Below are positions 36,645-46,371 of a stretch of DNA of 64,000 nucleotides, piece by piece. The position numbers were made by a program, and so were the translations under genes. Positions within the stretch are counted from its first letter, which is position 1. Every line of letters begins with the position of its first letter. The notes under the pieces are model-generated. The model was not told where the DNA came from and ran no database searches. It saw only the letters and a program-made list of their open reading frames with translations. The DNA comes from Crocinitomicaceae bacterium (GTDB lineage: Bacteria > Bacteroidota > Bacteroidia > Flavobacteriales_D > Sanyastnellaceae), in assembly GCA_002722795.1 (NCBI GenBank), contig PBMY01000005.1, positions 1 to 64,000 on the forward strand. The letters run 5' to 3'.

Positions 36645-37505
36645 TTAGTAGTGCCAAAGATCGTGTTCAAGGATGAATAACTCCTCCTTGATTCTTTCAG
36701 CTTGAACAAGAGCGTCCATACCCCTAGCATACTCACTTACGCTTCTATCGTATACGTTAGACTCCTTAATAATGTAACTAGCGAAGTAACGTTTTTGGAA
36801 TAAATCCTCATATGTACGTCTTTGCGCATCATTAAATAAGTTGAACACATCTGCATTTGCAAATACGTAACGACACTCTGGGTAGTAAAGCCAAAACAGG
36901 GGAGAGTATCCCATGCTTTCACCGTCCTGGTCAAAACCTTCAATCATTGGAGCTATCCCAATAATTCTAACATATCTCTCAGAACGCTGTCTATCCCAAA
37001 TCCAATCCTCTTTAAGTCTGTAACGAGTTACGTTTTCAGATTCAATAGCACGTCTAGTTTGAGTAGTTCCAATTAATTCACCATCATCATCCCATTGTTT
37101 ATTGTATTGAATAGGATTAAGAATGTTGTAAATACTGTCTGTTGTTAAAGGAAGAGTAAACTCATCATTATCTCCAGCTGGACCAGGACTGTAAGCTACA
37201 AGAGAGCCTTCAATTAATAATCCATCACGAATAACATCAAAGAGATTCTTTCTATCCTGAATTGGTTCAACCGGGTAGTAGTATGGATGGTTAATTTTTT
37301 GTTTAAGATCCATCTCTTGCCAAATGCGACGGAAGTACATCACATCTGCTTCACGCAGGTATGGGTAAGGTATCACACGCTTAGTGAGGTTTGTCTCTTT
37401 AACATAAGCTCCGTCTAGCACGTTGTTTACTTGTGCATTGCCCTTATTATAGATAGAGGATATTGCAGCAAGGAGCAGAGTGTATTTGAAAAAATTTCTC
37501 ATCAT
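36645..37505 (-). CDS. gldN: T9SS ring protein GldN (PorN)
   Basis: Periplasmic partner of GldK in the T9SS outer ring. 286 residues with signal peptide ~1-25 (FKYTLLLAAISSIYNKGNAQ) and the family block YPYLREADVMYFRRIWQEMDLKQK..N.PYYYP at ~47-85, followed by LFDVIRDGLL. It is last in the gldK-L-M-N order, 9 bp after gldM, and followed by a terminator. Confidence 0.93.
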   Translation of the reverse strand: MMRNFFKYTLLLAAISSIYNKGNAQVNNVLDGAYVKETNLTKRVIPYPYLREADVMYFRRIWQEMDLKQKINHPYYYPVEPIQDRKNLFDVIRDGLLIEGSLVAYSPGPAGDNDEFTLPLTTDSIYNILNPIQYNKQWDDDGELIGTTQTRRAIESENVTRYRLKEDWIWDRQRSERYVRIIGIAPMIEGFDQDGESMGYSPLFWLYYPECRYVFANADVFNLFNDAQRRTYEDLFQKRYFASYIIKESNVYDRSVSEYARGMDALVQAERIKEELFILEHDLWHY

Positions 37506-37514
37506 TGAAACTAT

Positions 37515-39296
37515 TTAGCTAGTTACTTTCAATTTCATTGGAGCAAGGATACGTTCTGTGCCATCAGGCAATCCTACTACTATGTCCTCGAAATATATTG
37601 TATTACCTCTTCTAACTCGTTCTAGAAGAGCTTTCATGTCGTTTGTTAATCTATTGTTTCCAGAAGTAAGCTCTTTAAATGTTCCATCTTTACTTACTCG
37701 AATAGTGAAGCTTTTCACACGAACTTTAACATCGAAATCGAAATTATCCATTTTCGCAGCAAGTGGTGCGAATGATAAAACCTCATTCTTTGTAATAGTT
37801 CTGTTAGATGGCCTCTTCCCGGACCAAAATGGTACAGGGTCAGGAATTCGCTTCACTCTGAATTCTTTACTGCCTAAATCGGCAATTGTTCCATCAGGCA
37901 TTTCTCCCTTAACTGATATTTTCGCAATTTTGTTTGAATTAGAACTAGATGGATCAACTATGTATGAACCATCAGCTTGCTTTCTGATCTTGTGACCAGA
38001 AGAGATGCTAACTCTTAACTTATCATTTGCAACACCAGGAACACTAATATCTACAGGATTATCTAATCCTCTGTAGAATACGTTCATTTTGGTAGGAGAT
38101 ACTACAAGAGCTGCCTCAGCTACAGTGAATATTGGAGTGATGAAATTTTTAGATTCCATATCACCTTCAGGTCCTTGATATCTAATTACTCCTCGATATT
38201 GATACTGACCAAGCTTCATGCCTCTTGTAGAGAACGCTAGTTGCCCCTGTCCTATATCATCTACAGGTAATTTTTCAAGATTTGAGTAATCAATTTCAGT
38301 TGAGTCTTCACCATCCCACTTTTCCTGTTCTACATAAATCTCAGGGACCCTTGTTGGGTCAAATGCTGCAAGTAAAATGTTTGCTCTAGCAGTATCACCC
38401 TTGATGATGTAGTTTGATTGAGGCATAACAAATGGCATAACTTCAGAGAATTTTAAGCTTTTTGCTTCAATCCCTCCAAGCAACCAAGTTAAAATCTCAG
38501 CCTCTGCATCCTGAACGTCAATAATCATTTTTGACATTAATGGCATTACTGCCGCAAGAGGTACGTCATAGAAGTTAGCAGCTTCCCAAAGAACATCTAC
38601 TCCGTTTTCAATTTCATTTTCAAAAGAGAAACGTTCTTCAATTGACTTTTTTAAGTTTTCTGGAAGTGTTCTTTCGTTACCATCAATGTCAATAACTTTA
38701 ATGCTTAGGATGTCATCACGATATCTTTCTAGTGCTCTTCTAAGAGATTTAGCAGACCATTGACCTTCGGTTCTCCACTGTGAAATATTCCCCGCATTTG
38801 CGTACCAATCCTCTGACGCTCCTGTAGGGTTATCCGGATCTGATCCAACCATGTATGCTGTTAATGCCATGTACTCATCCTTAATTTGAATGTGTGCAAG
38901 GTTTAGCACTGTGTCTCTACCATATTCATCAACTCCGTAGTAATCTGCAAAATTTACTTCTTCTTGTTCTTGAAGCTTCTTTTCAGAAGCTGCTAAACAT
39001 CTAGCTTTAAGCATAGATATATATGTAACAAGTTCTTTTGAATCAGAAGAAATTTCCTCAGCCTTATTGTAGAAAGGACCAACCTTTTCTTGGTTGTTTA
39101 AATACTTCGCTTTTAGTGTTCCAAAAGTATCATCCACTTTGTCTGCAAGTGTAGCTTGAGTGCTAATAAGGCTATTCTCAACTTTTACAAATCCGTTGAG
39201 GACCTCCTTAGAAATATTTAGGGCAAGAAGAGCGGTTAGGACGAGGTACATCATCCCAATCATCTTCTGTCTCGGTGATAGTTTAGCTCCTGCCAT
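37515..39296 (-). CDS. gldM: T9SS motor subunit GldM (PorM)
   Basis: Inner membrane protein whose dimer spans the periplasm and transmits proton-driven rotation to the outer ring. A single N-terminal helix, MIGMMYLVLTALLALNIS, at ~12-29 is preceded by GAKLSPRQK; the remaining ~560 residues form periplasmic domains ending FEDIVVGLPDGTERIL. 593 residues is slightly longer than F. johnsoniae GldM (513). It follows gldL by 28 bp. Confidence 0.94.
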   Translation of the reverse strand: MAGAKLSPRQKMIGMMYLVLTALLALNISKEVLNGFVKVENSLISTQATLADKVDDTFGTLKAKYLNNQEKVGPFYNKAEEISSDSKELVTYISMLKARCLAASEKKLQEQEEVNFADYYGVDEYGRDTVLNLAHIQIKDEYMALTAYMVGSDPDNPTGASEDWYANAGNISQWRTEGQWSAKSLRRALERYRDDILSIKVIDIDGNERTLPENLKKSIEERFSFENEIENGVDVLWEAANFYDVPLAAVMPLMSKMIIDVQDAEAEILTWLLGGIEAKSLKFSEVMPFVMPQSNYIIKGDTARANILLAAFDPTRVPEIYVEQEKWDGEDSTEIDYSNLEKLPVDDIGQGQLAFSTRGMKLGQYQYRGVIRYQGPEGDMESKNFITPIFTVAEAALVVSPTKMNVFYRGLDNPVDISVPGVANDKLRVSISSGHKIRKQADGSYIVDPSSSNSNKIAKISVKGEMPDGTIADLGSKEFRVKRIPDPVPFWSGKRPSNRTITKNEVLSFAPLAAKMDNFDFDVKVRVKSFTIRVSKDGTFKELTSGNNRLTNDMKALLERVRRGNTIYFEDIVVGLPDGTERILAPMKLKVTS

Positions 39297-39324
39297 AATT
39301 TATTTATTAATTAGGTGAAGAGAC

Positions 39325-40080
39325 TTAACTACGGCTACCGCCCATGGCGTTAAGCATGTTACCGTATACGGTATTAAGAGTAGCAAGGTTTTGTGCAAGT
39401 TCAGCAATATGCTCTTTGTATGCTCTTGTGTCTTCAACGCTATCATTAAGAGTCTTGATAAGGTCTCCCATTCCATCAAATAGAGCTTTATTCTCCTTAA
39501 GCTGCTCTAACTGCATTTCATACATGCTGTTTAGAGAGTCAAGGTTAGCATTCATTCTTTGAAGATTATCTCCAGCATTAGCGCTAGCATCTTGTGAACC
39601 AACAAGTCCAGTTAATGAGTTAGATACACCTTCATAAGTATCAGCCATTTCATTTACTCTGTTAGAAGCCTTTACAAGTGAATCGCTAAATTCTTGAGTT
39701 GCTCCAGCTGCATCAGCCATATCACTCATTTTATTAGCTTGATCACCTAGGTTACGCATTCCATCTCCAAGATTCTTAAGAAGTTTAGAATCGATTTGTG
39801 CTTCACCTAATAAATTGTCTAATTGTTGAACAGCAGTTTGAGAATCCTCACCTGTAGCCAATTGAGGGTATACTAAAGACCAATCAGGATCGTCTTTAGG
39901 TACTGGTTCGAATGCTGAGAAGAAGAAGATAACAGCCTCAGTTCCAAGTCCTAAAATAAGCATGGCAGATGCTCCTGGCCAATGCTCAATCTTAAATAGT
40001 GCTCCAAGGATTACTACAGATGCACCCCATCCGTAGAGTTTTGACATTAATTTTTTCCAACTTTTACTTCCTGGTTTCAT
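39325..40080 (-). CDS. gldL: T9SS motor subunit GldL (PorL)
   Basis: Inner membrane partner of GldM, forming the proton channel. Two N-terminal helices (~13-29 and ~37-56: ASVVILGALFKIEHWPG, AMLILGLGTEAVIFFFSAF) with an acidic residue in the second (TEAV), matching the conserved glutamate of the PorL/GldL motor. The cytoplasmic region is ~190 residues of helical coiled coil. 251 residues. Opening MKPGSKSWKKLMSKLYGWGA is diagnostic. Confidence 0.94.
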   Translation of the reverse strand: MKPGSKSWKKLMSKLYGWGASVVILGALFKIEHWPGASAMLILGLGTEAVIFFFSAFEPVPKDDPDWSLVYPQLATGEDSQTAVQQLDNLLGEAQIDSKLLKNLGDGMRNLGDQANKMSDMADAAGATQEFSDSLVKASNRVNEMADTYEGVSNSLTGLVGSQDASANAGDNLQRMNANLDSLNSMYEMQLEQLKENKALFDGMGDLIKTLNDSVEDTRAYKEHIAELAQNLATLNTVYGNMLNAMGGSRS

Positions 40081-40164
40081 TTTCTTATAGGATTAGTTTT
40101 CAATTTATCCCCATATCTAATGTATGGGTTGCTAGGTATTAATTTCTAAGGTTGGTTTATTTGA

Positions 40165-41532
40165 TTAGTTCCATTCTTCCTTAGGTCCAGATTTTCCTCG
40201 ACCTAGGTAAGACATAACTGATCTAAATCCGATATATGCTTTTGCAGTATCACTGTATTCAAAAGCACGAGTTCCTGTTTGGCAGTAGTATCCGATATCC
40301 TTCCAAGAACCGCCGCGAATAACCTTTCTGTGCAGTGCAGGTGGATCATCAACTTTAGCATGGTAAACGTAATCGGGTGCTAAATCAAATGCAAAATCGT
40401 AAACGGTTTCATCGAAAGCTGTATTAGTCCACTCCGCAACGTTGCCAGCCATGTTAAATAGACCGTAATCGTTTGGGCTATATGACTCTACAGGAGCAGT
40501 GTAAGCATTTGCATCCTCTACGTAGTCACCACGCATAGGCTTAAAGTTTGCAAGTACACAGCCCTGATCATTTCTAATGTATGGACCACCCCATGGATAT
40601 GGAGCTAGATCTCGTCCGCCACGAGCAGCGTATTCCCATCCTGCTTCAGAAGGTAGACGGAATTTCTGAATGTATGTTTCACCATTCTTTTCCTTCCACT
40701 CATTCATAATTTGAGTTCTCCAAGCGTTAAATGCTACTGCTTGCCCCCATGTTACACCAACTACAGGGTAATCGTCATAAGCAGGATGCCAAAAGTAATT
40801 TTCAGCTAGAGGCTCGTTGTATGCGTAAGTGTAATCGTGAATCCAAACTAAAGTGTCTGGGTATACGTTAATAGTTTCTTCTACTACAAACTGTGAACGA
40901 TCCGAGTAGCGACGAACAGAATGAAGTTGATTTAACTCATTTACTTCTCCGTATTCCTCATCTCTAGACTGCTTTCCTGAAGCTTGTTCAAGATTGAACC
41001 AGTAGTAGCGGTAATTCAGCTTACGAGTGTCAATTTCTTTTCTATTGTAGAATCTATCTGATCCTTGTAGGTAGAATTCATCATAAAGAAGATCAAAGAT
41101 GTCTTCATCGGTCCAATCGATAGGCTCTTCCCAATTTAGGATGTAACCTTTATCAATAAAACGATCAAGTTCTTGACCTGCAGCGTTTTCAGCGTAAAAG
41201 TATCTATCGTCGTCGTTTTCAGCTAGTGTGTTTAAGAACAGTGAGTCACGTACATAATGAACAAACTGACGGTACTCATTATTTGAGATCTCGTGAACAT
41301 CCATGTAAAAAGCAGGCATCGTCACTGTCTTTGATCTAGTGTTCAGAGCATAAGGAACGTCTTGATCACTTGGTCCCATTGTAAATGATCCAAAGTGAAT
41401 GTAATTCATTCCATATGGGTTTGGTTGATCCCAGTAATCACGTGGTTGAACCCCAACGAGCTCGCCCTGGGGTCCCATGTAACATCCAGCAAGCAGTACT
41501 GGAGCCATGAAAAACAGAAGGAACTTTTTCAT
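40165..41532 (-). CDS. gldK: T9SS lipoprotein GldK (PorK)
   Basis: Outer-membrane lipoprotein of the T9SS ring. Signal peptide with lipobox LLAGC (Cys17), then a formylglycine-generating-enzyme/sulfatase-modifying fold: MNYIHFGSFTMGPSDQD, MDVHEISNNEYRQF, PVVGVTWGQAVAFNAWR, LPSEAGWEYAARGG and VIRGGSWKD. In GldK the enzyme fold serves a structural role. 455 residues is typical. An 84-bp gap separates it from gldL. Confidence 0.95.
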   Translation of the reverse strand: MKKFLLFFMAPVLLAGCYMGPQGELVGVQPRDYWDQPNPYGMNYIHFGSFTMGPSDQDVPYALNTRSKTVTMPAFYMDVHEISNNEYRQFVHYVRDSLFLNTLAENDDDRYFYAENAAGQELDRFIDKGYILNWEEPIDWTDEDIFDLLYDEFYLQGSDRFYNRKEIDTRKLNYRYYWFNLEQASGKQSRDEEYGEVNELNQLHSVRRYSDRSQFVVEETINVYPDTLVWIHDYTYAYNEPLAENYFWHPAYDDYPVVGVTWGQAVAFNAWRTQIMNEWKEKNGETYIQKFRLPSEAGWEYAARGGRDLAPYPWGGPYIRNDQGCVLANFKPMRGDYVEDANAYTAPVESYSPNDYGLFNMAGNVAEWTNTAFDETVYDFAFDLAPDYVYHAKVDDPPALHRKVIRGGSWKDIGYYCQTGTRAFEYSDTAKAYIGFRSVMSYLGRGKSGPKEEWN

Positions 41533-41594
41533 ATTGAGTGGTTTTAATTTCGTTTGCAGGTGGTATCTAATATACGTTTCTAAATAATAAAATA

Positions 41595-42560
41595 TTATAA
41601 GAAACGTGGATTGGCATATTTATTTCGAATAGGAGTAGACTCAAACATAAAGCCGTAAGAAAGGAAAACTTCGTGTGATCCGTCTTGGTATGTCTGAAGC
41701 TTAGAAGTAGTTACATCGTAAGAGTATCCAATTCTTAGCATTTGTTCACTGCTGCTAATTTGGTCTTGCTTATTCATTTTTAGTTGATAGCCAAGAACAG
41801 GAGCAACAGCGTCTCCAGGCCTATAAGAAACACCAGCCCACAGCATGTTGTCAAATAGAACGTTTATGTTCACGTCTACAGCAGTTGCTGCTAGGTCTGA
41901 TTTAGTAAGAAAGTTAGTTCTTAGCACTAAGTTATCGCCATTGAGTGAGAAATTGTATCCACCCATTAGGTAATAGTGACGCTTAGGCGTTATACTCAAT
42001 TGATTGAATGAATTCTGCAGCAAGTGAGTTGAAGATAAACCTGCGTAGAATTTGTTAGAATTCTTCAAGAATATGGCAAAATCAATATCGAATGTATTGT
42101 CTCTTTGACCTTCTGTAGGAATTGCATTATCAGAAATTGGATCGTCAATTGCTTGCCAATAATTGAAGTTGCCAAATCTCTTTGCGAAATAGCTAACGCT
42201 TAATCCCAAATTAATTTGAGTTCCTGAAGAATTAGGATTTACAGTAAAGGAAGGTCCCAATTTTACCATTGTGTTGCTCACATTACCAATTTCATCTTGG
42301 TAAAATTGAACGCCAATTCCAAATGGGCTATCTCCAAATCTTGAATCTAGATTTAATAGAGTTGTAACAGGAGCTCTATCAAGGCTGACCCATTGTTGTC
42401 TATGGAAAGCATTGATGTTAGTTAGGTTATTATTACCTGCAGCAGCAATGTTTGCGGATACTGGATCCATGAACCATTGGGTGAATTGAGGATCCTGCTG
42501 AGCGTTCAAAAGTGACGCTAGCATTACAAATGCAAAGGATAGTAAGTAACTACGAATCAT
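41595..42560 (-). CDS. PorP/SprF family T9SS membrane protein
   Basis: 321 residues with signal peptide ~1-20 (SYLLSFAFVMLASLLNAQ), then the family opening QDPQFTQWFMDPVSANIAAAG and FHRQQWVSL; the rest is an outer-membrane barrel. PorP/SprF proteins form the type IX outer-membrane attachment point for surface proteins such as SprB. Position directly before gldK is the commonest arrangement in Flavobacteria. A candidate -7 sequence AACCTTTG lies on the minus strand about 17 bp upstream. A gene symbol is withheld because PorP and SprF paralogs cannot be told apart here. Confidence 0.9.
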   Translation of the reverse strand: MIRSYLLSFAFVMLASLLNAQQDPQFTQWFMDPVSANIAAAGNNNLTNINAFHRQQWVSLDRAPVTTLLNLDSRFGDSPFGIGVQFYQDEIGNVSNTMVKLGPSFTVNPNSSGTQINLGLSVSYFAKRFGNFNYWQAIDDPISDNAIPTEGQRDNTFDIDFAIFLKNSNKFYAGLSSTHLLQNSFNQLSITPKRHYYLMGGYNFSLNGDNLVLRTNFLTKSDLAATAVDVNINVLFDNMLWAGVSYRPGDAVAPVLGYQLKMNKQDQISSSEQMLRIGYSYDVTTSKLQTYQDGSHEVFLSYGFMFESTPIRNKYANPRFL

Positions 42561-42639
42561 GTTAACTCGTTGATTTCAAAGGTTTCACAGGATAAGTTAA
42601 TACCCGAAGTGTGGCAAGATACGGAATTTTTCGATACCA

Positions 42640-43812
42640 TCAAGCTAATTTTTGATATGTCCTCCACCATCTATCAGGTAATTGTCCACTTGCAGCTTCC
42701 TCATAATCCTCATATGAGCAGGGCACAAGGTGATGATGATCCTTGTTGTTTTTCTTCGAAGTTGGAATTGGTACATCCATCCACCATCGATCTGATCTAG
42801 GAGATTTATAAAATGCAACCTCGTGATCATTGCCGGGTAAATCCACTACATATCTCGTGTATTCGTCAGAACTGCATTTTGGATGATCTCCTGGTTGATA
42901 GAAAATTCCATCTAACATGTGCCAAACAACCTGTGCAGCTAGATGTGCACCTCGACCTCTGTCATCAAGATCTGGGTTGTGTTCAAAAACCCCCATCGCT
43001 AGCATTCTATCACTTAATCCTGCATATCTAGCAATTTGACATATTTGAGCTGCAGTAATACCATTTGGCCCAGCATGTACGGATGCAGGATGGTCAGCAG
43101 CTCGAATCGATCCCATGTCGATTGATATTAAATCTGCATTTCTAAAAGTTGGCTCTAAAAGCTTAGGATTAGTGTGCACTTGTCCTAATCTAATTGCTTC
43201 GAATTGAAGCTTTTCAAGAAGCTCTAATGTATCAGGATCACTAAGGTATCCCTGGTGTCCAACGTTTACATAATCAAATAAATAGTTTGGCTCATGTAAA
43301 ACCAATCTATTCATGTAATTCCTAGATGTATTTATTTGTGGATCTCCACCAAAATCTAGCCTTTGATCCACAGTTACAACATTCATTGGCCTACCAATGC
43401 TTTCAAGAGCAGAATACATTGCGTAGGTTAAGTCTTGGCCGCCACCTAATACAATTGGAATTATCCCCATTTGTATTAATTCGGCTACGATTGTAATTAA
43501 AGCAATTTCAGTTTCATTTTCAGAGAATGACATTCTGATATCGCCCAAATCTGCAGTTTGTGCCCAACGTGTGTGCGGCGTTAATCTGTATAAATAATTT
43601 CTGATTGCAGATGCTCCCCCCGAACATCCCTCATTGTCACCACTATTTCGACCGTCATTAACTCCAATTAAGGCAACACGACATCCCTCGACCTCCGGTT
43701 TGTGGTCGAACTGATGCATCTCTATTCTTTCGGCTATACGGGCTGAACCCTCAGGGTTTCCGTAGAATGGAGTGTCAATTGGCTGTAATAACTCATATAT
43801 CTTTCCGCTCAT
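42640..43812 (-). CDS. Arginase/formimidoylglutamase-fold protein with altered metal site
   Basis: 390 residues of the ureohydrolase superfamily, but the three metal-binding motifs are changed. GGDHS is GGGQD (Gln126 for the His ligand); DAHxD is DQRLD (Arg151 for His); SxDxD is SIDMG (Gly234 for Asp). Three of six expected Mn ligands are gone, so arginine or formimidoylglutamate hydrolysis is unlikely by the usual mechanism. The C-terminal ~90 residues (from about 305) extend the fold. It lies between topA and porP/gldK, the place where flavobacterial genomes often have a gene annotated as formimidoylglutamase, which suggests a T9SS-linked or structural role. An inverted repeat (ATACAGA/TCTGTAT, 43822-43850) precedes the start. 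Confidence 0.75.
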   Translation of the reverse strand: MSGKIYELLQPIDTPFYGNPEGSARIAERIEMHQFDHKPEVEGCRVALIGVNDGRNSGDNEGCSGGASAIRNYLYRLTPHTRWAQTADLGDIRMSFSENETEIALITIVAELIQMGIIPIVLGGGQDLTYAMYSALESIGRPMNVVTVDQRLDFGGDPQINTSRNYMNRLVLHEPNYLFDYVNVGHQGYLSDPDTLELLEKLQFEAIRLGQVHTNPKLLEPTFRNADLISIDMGSIRAADHPASVHAGPNGITAAQICQIARYAGLSDRMLAMGVFEHNPDLDDRGRGAHLAAQVVWHMLDGIFYQPGDHPKCSSDEYTRYVVDLPGNDHEVAFYKSPRSDRWWMDVPIPTSKKNNKDHHHLVPCSYEDYEEAASGQLPDRWWRTYQKLA

Positions 43813-43896
43813 GTGTGTTTAATACAGATGTTCACAATAACGCTCTGTATATTCCTCATTTTACATGAGTTTCAGAATAGAGTCCACACTAGATTG

Positions 43897-46224
43897 TTAT
43901 TTCTTCTTAACTTTTCCCCTATTTCCCTTTGTTGATGGGGGTTTAGAGTTCTTTTCAATAAGTTCTTTAGCTCTTTTCCAATCTATGGTTGTGTAATCTT
44001 CGCCTTTTGGGATTTTTACGTTTGCTTTTCCAGCTTTAATGTAAGGGCCCCAACGACCCTCGATGATACGTACTGTCTCGTCTTCTTTGAAAACTTTAAG
44101 TAGCGCAGCTTCATCTGCAGCTCTTTTTGCTTCGATTAATTCTACAGCTCGATCTAATACTAAAGTATATGGGTCATCATCTGTATTCTTTTTGATACTG
44201 ATGAACTTCCCGTCATGTCTTACATATGGACCAAATCTTCCTATGTCTGTCACTACCTTTTTCCCTTCAAATTCCCCTAAATTTCTTGGTAATTTGAATA
44301 ATAATAACGCCTGATCAATTGTAATTGATTCTAGGGTTTGGCCTTTTCTAAGAGAAGAAAATCGTTTATCCTCATCATCTGCCTTTCCAAGCTGTGCCAT
44401 AGGCCCATAACGACCAATTCTTACAAGAATTTGCTTGCCCGATTCCGGATCTACACCAAGGATACGTTCACCTGAAGCTCGTTCAGCGTTTTTAAGAGTG
44501 TCATCTACTTTAACCTTGAATGGATTGTAGAATTCCTTGATCATATCCTGCCAATTATCTTGACCATTAGCAATAACGTCGAATTTTTTCTCAACGTCTG
44601 CTGTAAAGTTGTACTCTAAGATGTCTCCAAAATGTTCAATTAGGAAGTCGTTTACAACGATACCAATATCAGTTGGTGCGAGTTTGTTTTTCTCAGCTCC
44701 GGTAGTCTCAGTAGAAGTTTTAGAGCGCAATTCAGAGCCTTCTAAAGTAAGTACTCTGTAATCTCTCTTTGTGCCCTCTCTTTCTGGCATATCAATATAT
44801 CCACGGTTTTGGATTACGCTAATAGTTGATGCATAAGTAGAGGGACGCCCAATTCCAAGTTCTTCCAATTTCTTTACTAAGCTAGCCTCAGTGTAACGTG
44901 GGGGGTGATTAACAAAACGTTGAGTTGCAATAATAGTTTTTCTATTAATGCTTTCACCTTGAGTCATAGCTGGGAGTAAGCCTTTTGCTTCGTCATCATT
45001 TTCGTCGTCTGTGCCTTCTAAATATACTTTTAAGAATCCCTCAAACGTGATTACTTCTCCTTTTGCAATAAATAATTCACTTGAGTTAGAAACGTCAATA
45101 GTTGCAGTTGTTTTCTCAAGCCTAGCATCTGCCATTTGTGAAGCAATCGCTCTTCGCCAAATCAAACCGTAAAGCTTTTCCTGATCAGAAGTTCCATTGT
45201 GCTTATTTAGACCAAAATCTGTCGGCCTTATCGCCTCGTGAGCCTCTTGTGCATTAGAATTCTTATTTATAAAATTTCTACGCTGACAATATTCATCACC
45301 ATAATTATTAGCAATCGCAGATGCAGCACCATCAAGTGCTTGATCGCTCAGAGTCACAGAATCTGTTCTCATGTATGTAATGCGACCTGCTTCGTATAGC
45401 TTTTGGGCAACAGACATAGTTCTTTGAACAGAAAACCCTAGTTTTCTTGAAGCCTCTTGCTGTAGTGTAGAAGTTGTAAAAGGAGCAGTTGGTTGCTTTT
45501 TAGCAGGCTTAGTTTCAAGAGCTTTTACATTGTGTGAGCTAGTAGAACAAGCATCAAGAAATGCTTGAGCTTCATCTTCTGAATCAAAACGCTTCTTGCC
45601 CTCAGCTTTTACAATTTTGCCAGCTTGAGTAAGAAATTCTCCTACTACTCTGAATTTTGATGAAGCTACGTGAGCTTCAATTTCACGCTCTCTATCAATA
45701 ATAATTCTTACACCAACGCTCTGTACTCTCCCTGCGCTTAACCCTTGCTTCACTTTCTTCCATAGAACCGGACTTAATTCAAATCCAACTAAGCGATCAA
45801 GAATTCTTCTTGCTTGTTGAGCGTCTACAAGATTCTTATTTACACCCCTTGGATTTTCAATTGCCTTAAGAATTGCCGGCTTAGTTATTTCGTGGAATAC
45901 AATTCTCTTAGTGTTTTCAGGCTTCAATTTTAAAGCCTCAACTAGATGCCATGAAATAGCCTCTCCCTCTCGGTCCTCATCCGTCGCAAGCCATACTACT
46001 TCAGAACGTTTAACCTCTTTCTTAAGATCCTTAATTACTTGCTTTTTATCAGCACTAATCTCATACTTGGGCTCAAAGCCATTTTCGATATCTATGGCTT
46101 TATTCCCCTTTGGCAGGTCCCTTATGTGACCAAAACTTGACTTCACGACAAAGTCTTTTCCTAGGTATCCTTCAATTGTTTTTGCCTTTGCAGGCGACTC
46201 GACTATGACAAGGTTCTTGGGCAT
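43897..46224 (-). CDS. topA: DNA topoisomerase I TopA
   Basis: Type IA topoisomerase relaxing negative supercoils. TOPRIM domain: VIVESPAKAKTIEGYLG at ~7-23 and LATDEDREGEAISWHL at ~79-94; catalytic Tyr284 in RITYMRTDSV; GRPSTYAST in the gate domain. 775 residues. The C-terminus lacks zinc fingers and carries several 'GRxGPYV/I' repeats (GRFGPYVRHDGKFI, GRWGPYIKAGKANV) with a basic tail, as in other Bacteroidota. Confidence 0.97.
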   Translation of the reverse strand: MPKNLVIVESPAKAKTIEGYLGKDFVVKSSFGHIRDLPKGNKAIDIENGFEPKYEISADKKQVIKDLKKEVKRSEVVWLATDEDREGEAISWHLVEALKLKPENTKRIVFHEITKPAILKAIENPRGVNKNLVDAQQARRILDRLVGFELSPVLWKKVKQGLSAGRVQSVGVRIIIDREREIEAHVASSKFRVVGEFLTQAGKIVKAEGKKRFDSEDEAQAFLDACSTSSHNVKALETKPAKKQPTAPFTTSTLQQEASRKLGFSVQRTMSVAQKLYEAGRITYMRTDSVTLSDQALDGAASAIANNYGDEYCQRRNFINKNSNAQEAHEAIRPTDFGLNKHNGTSDQEKLYGLIWRRAIASQMADARLEKTTATIDVSNSSELFIAKGEVITFEGFLKVYLEGTDDENDDEAKGLLPAMTQGESINRKTIIATQRFVNHPPRYTEASLVKKLEELGIGRPSTYASTISVIQNRGYIDMPEREGTKRDYRVLTLEGSELRSKTSTETTGAEKNKLAPTDIGIVVNDFLIEHFGDILEYNFTADVEKKFDVIANGQDNWQDMIKEFYNPFKVKVDDTLKNAERASGERILGVDPESGKQILVRIGRYGPMAQLGKADDEDKRFSSLRKGQTLESITIDQALLLFKLPRNLGEFEGKKVVTDIGRFGPYVRHDGKFISIKKNTDDDPYTLVLDRAVELIEAKRAADEAALLKVFKEDETVRIIEGRWGPYIKAGKANVKIPKGEDYTTIDWKRAKELIEKNSKPPSTKGNRGKVKKK

Positions 46225-46322
46225 GATTCTGAAATTGCGAAGGCAAAGAAATAAAAATCTCTTCTCGTTCGAAACCTTATTGTCAAGAAGTTTTCTCCAC
46301 TTTCCTAAGACCCCTTTAGGGG

Positions 46323-46335
46323 TGACAATTTGTCA
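46323..46335. repeat. 13-bp palindrome in topA-miaB intergenic region
   Basis: TGACAA-T-TTGTCA is a perfect inverted repeat overlapping the candidate -33 TTG (46330-46332) of the miaB promoter. A second palindrome, ACCCCT/AGGGGT with a two-base centre, lies just left at 46310-46323, and a lone TTGTCA at 46280-46285. Candidate operator; no known regulator assigned. Confidence 0.5.
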
Positions 46336-46352
46336 GTCATTATTTAAGACAC

Positions 46353-46360
46353 TACATTTG
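46353..46360 (+). promoter_or_regulatory. -7 box TACATTTG of the miaB operon
   Basis: Exact match to TAnnTTTG, with TTG at 46330-46332 and a 20-bp spacer as the -33 element. Eleven bases separate the box from the ATG at 46372, giving a leader of only a few nucleotides. Confidence 0.65.
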
Positions 46361-46371
46361 CAATTATAATT

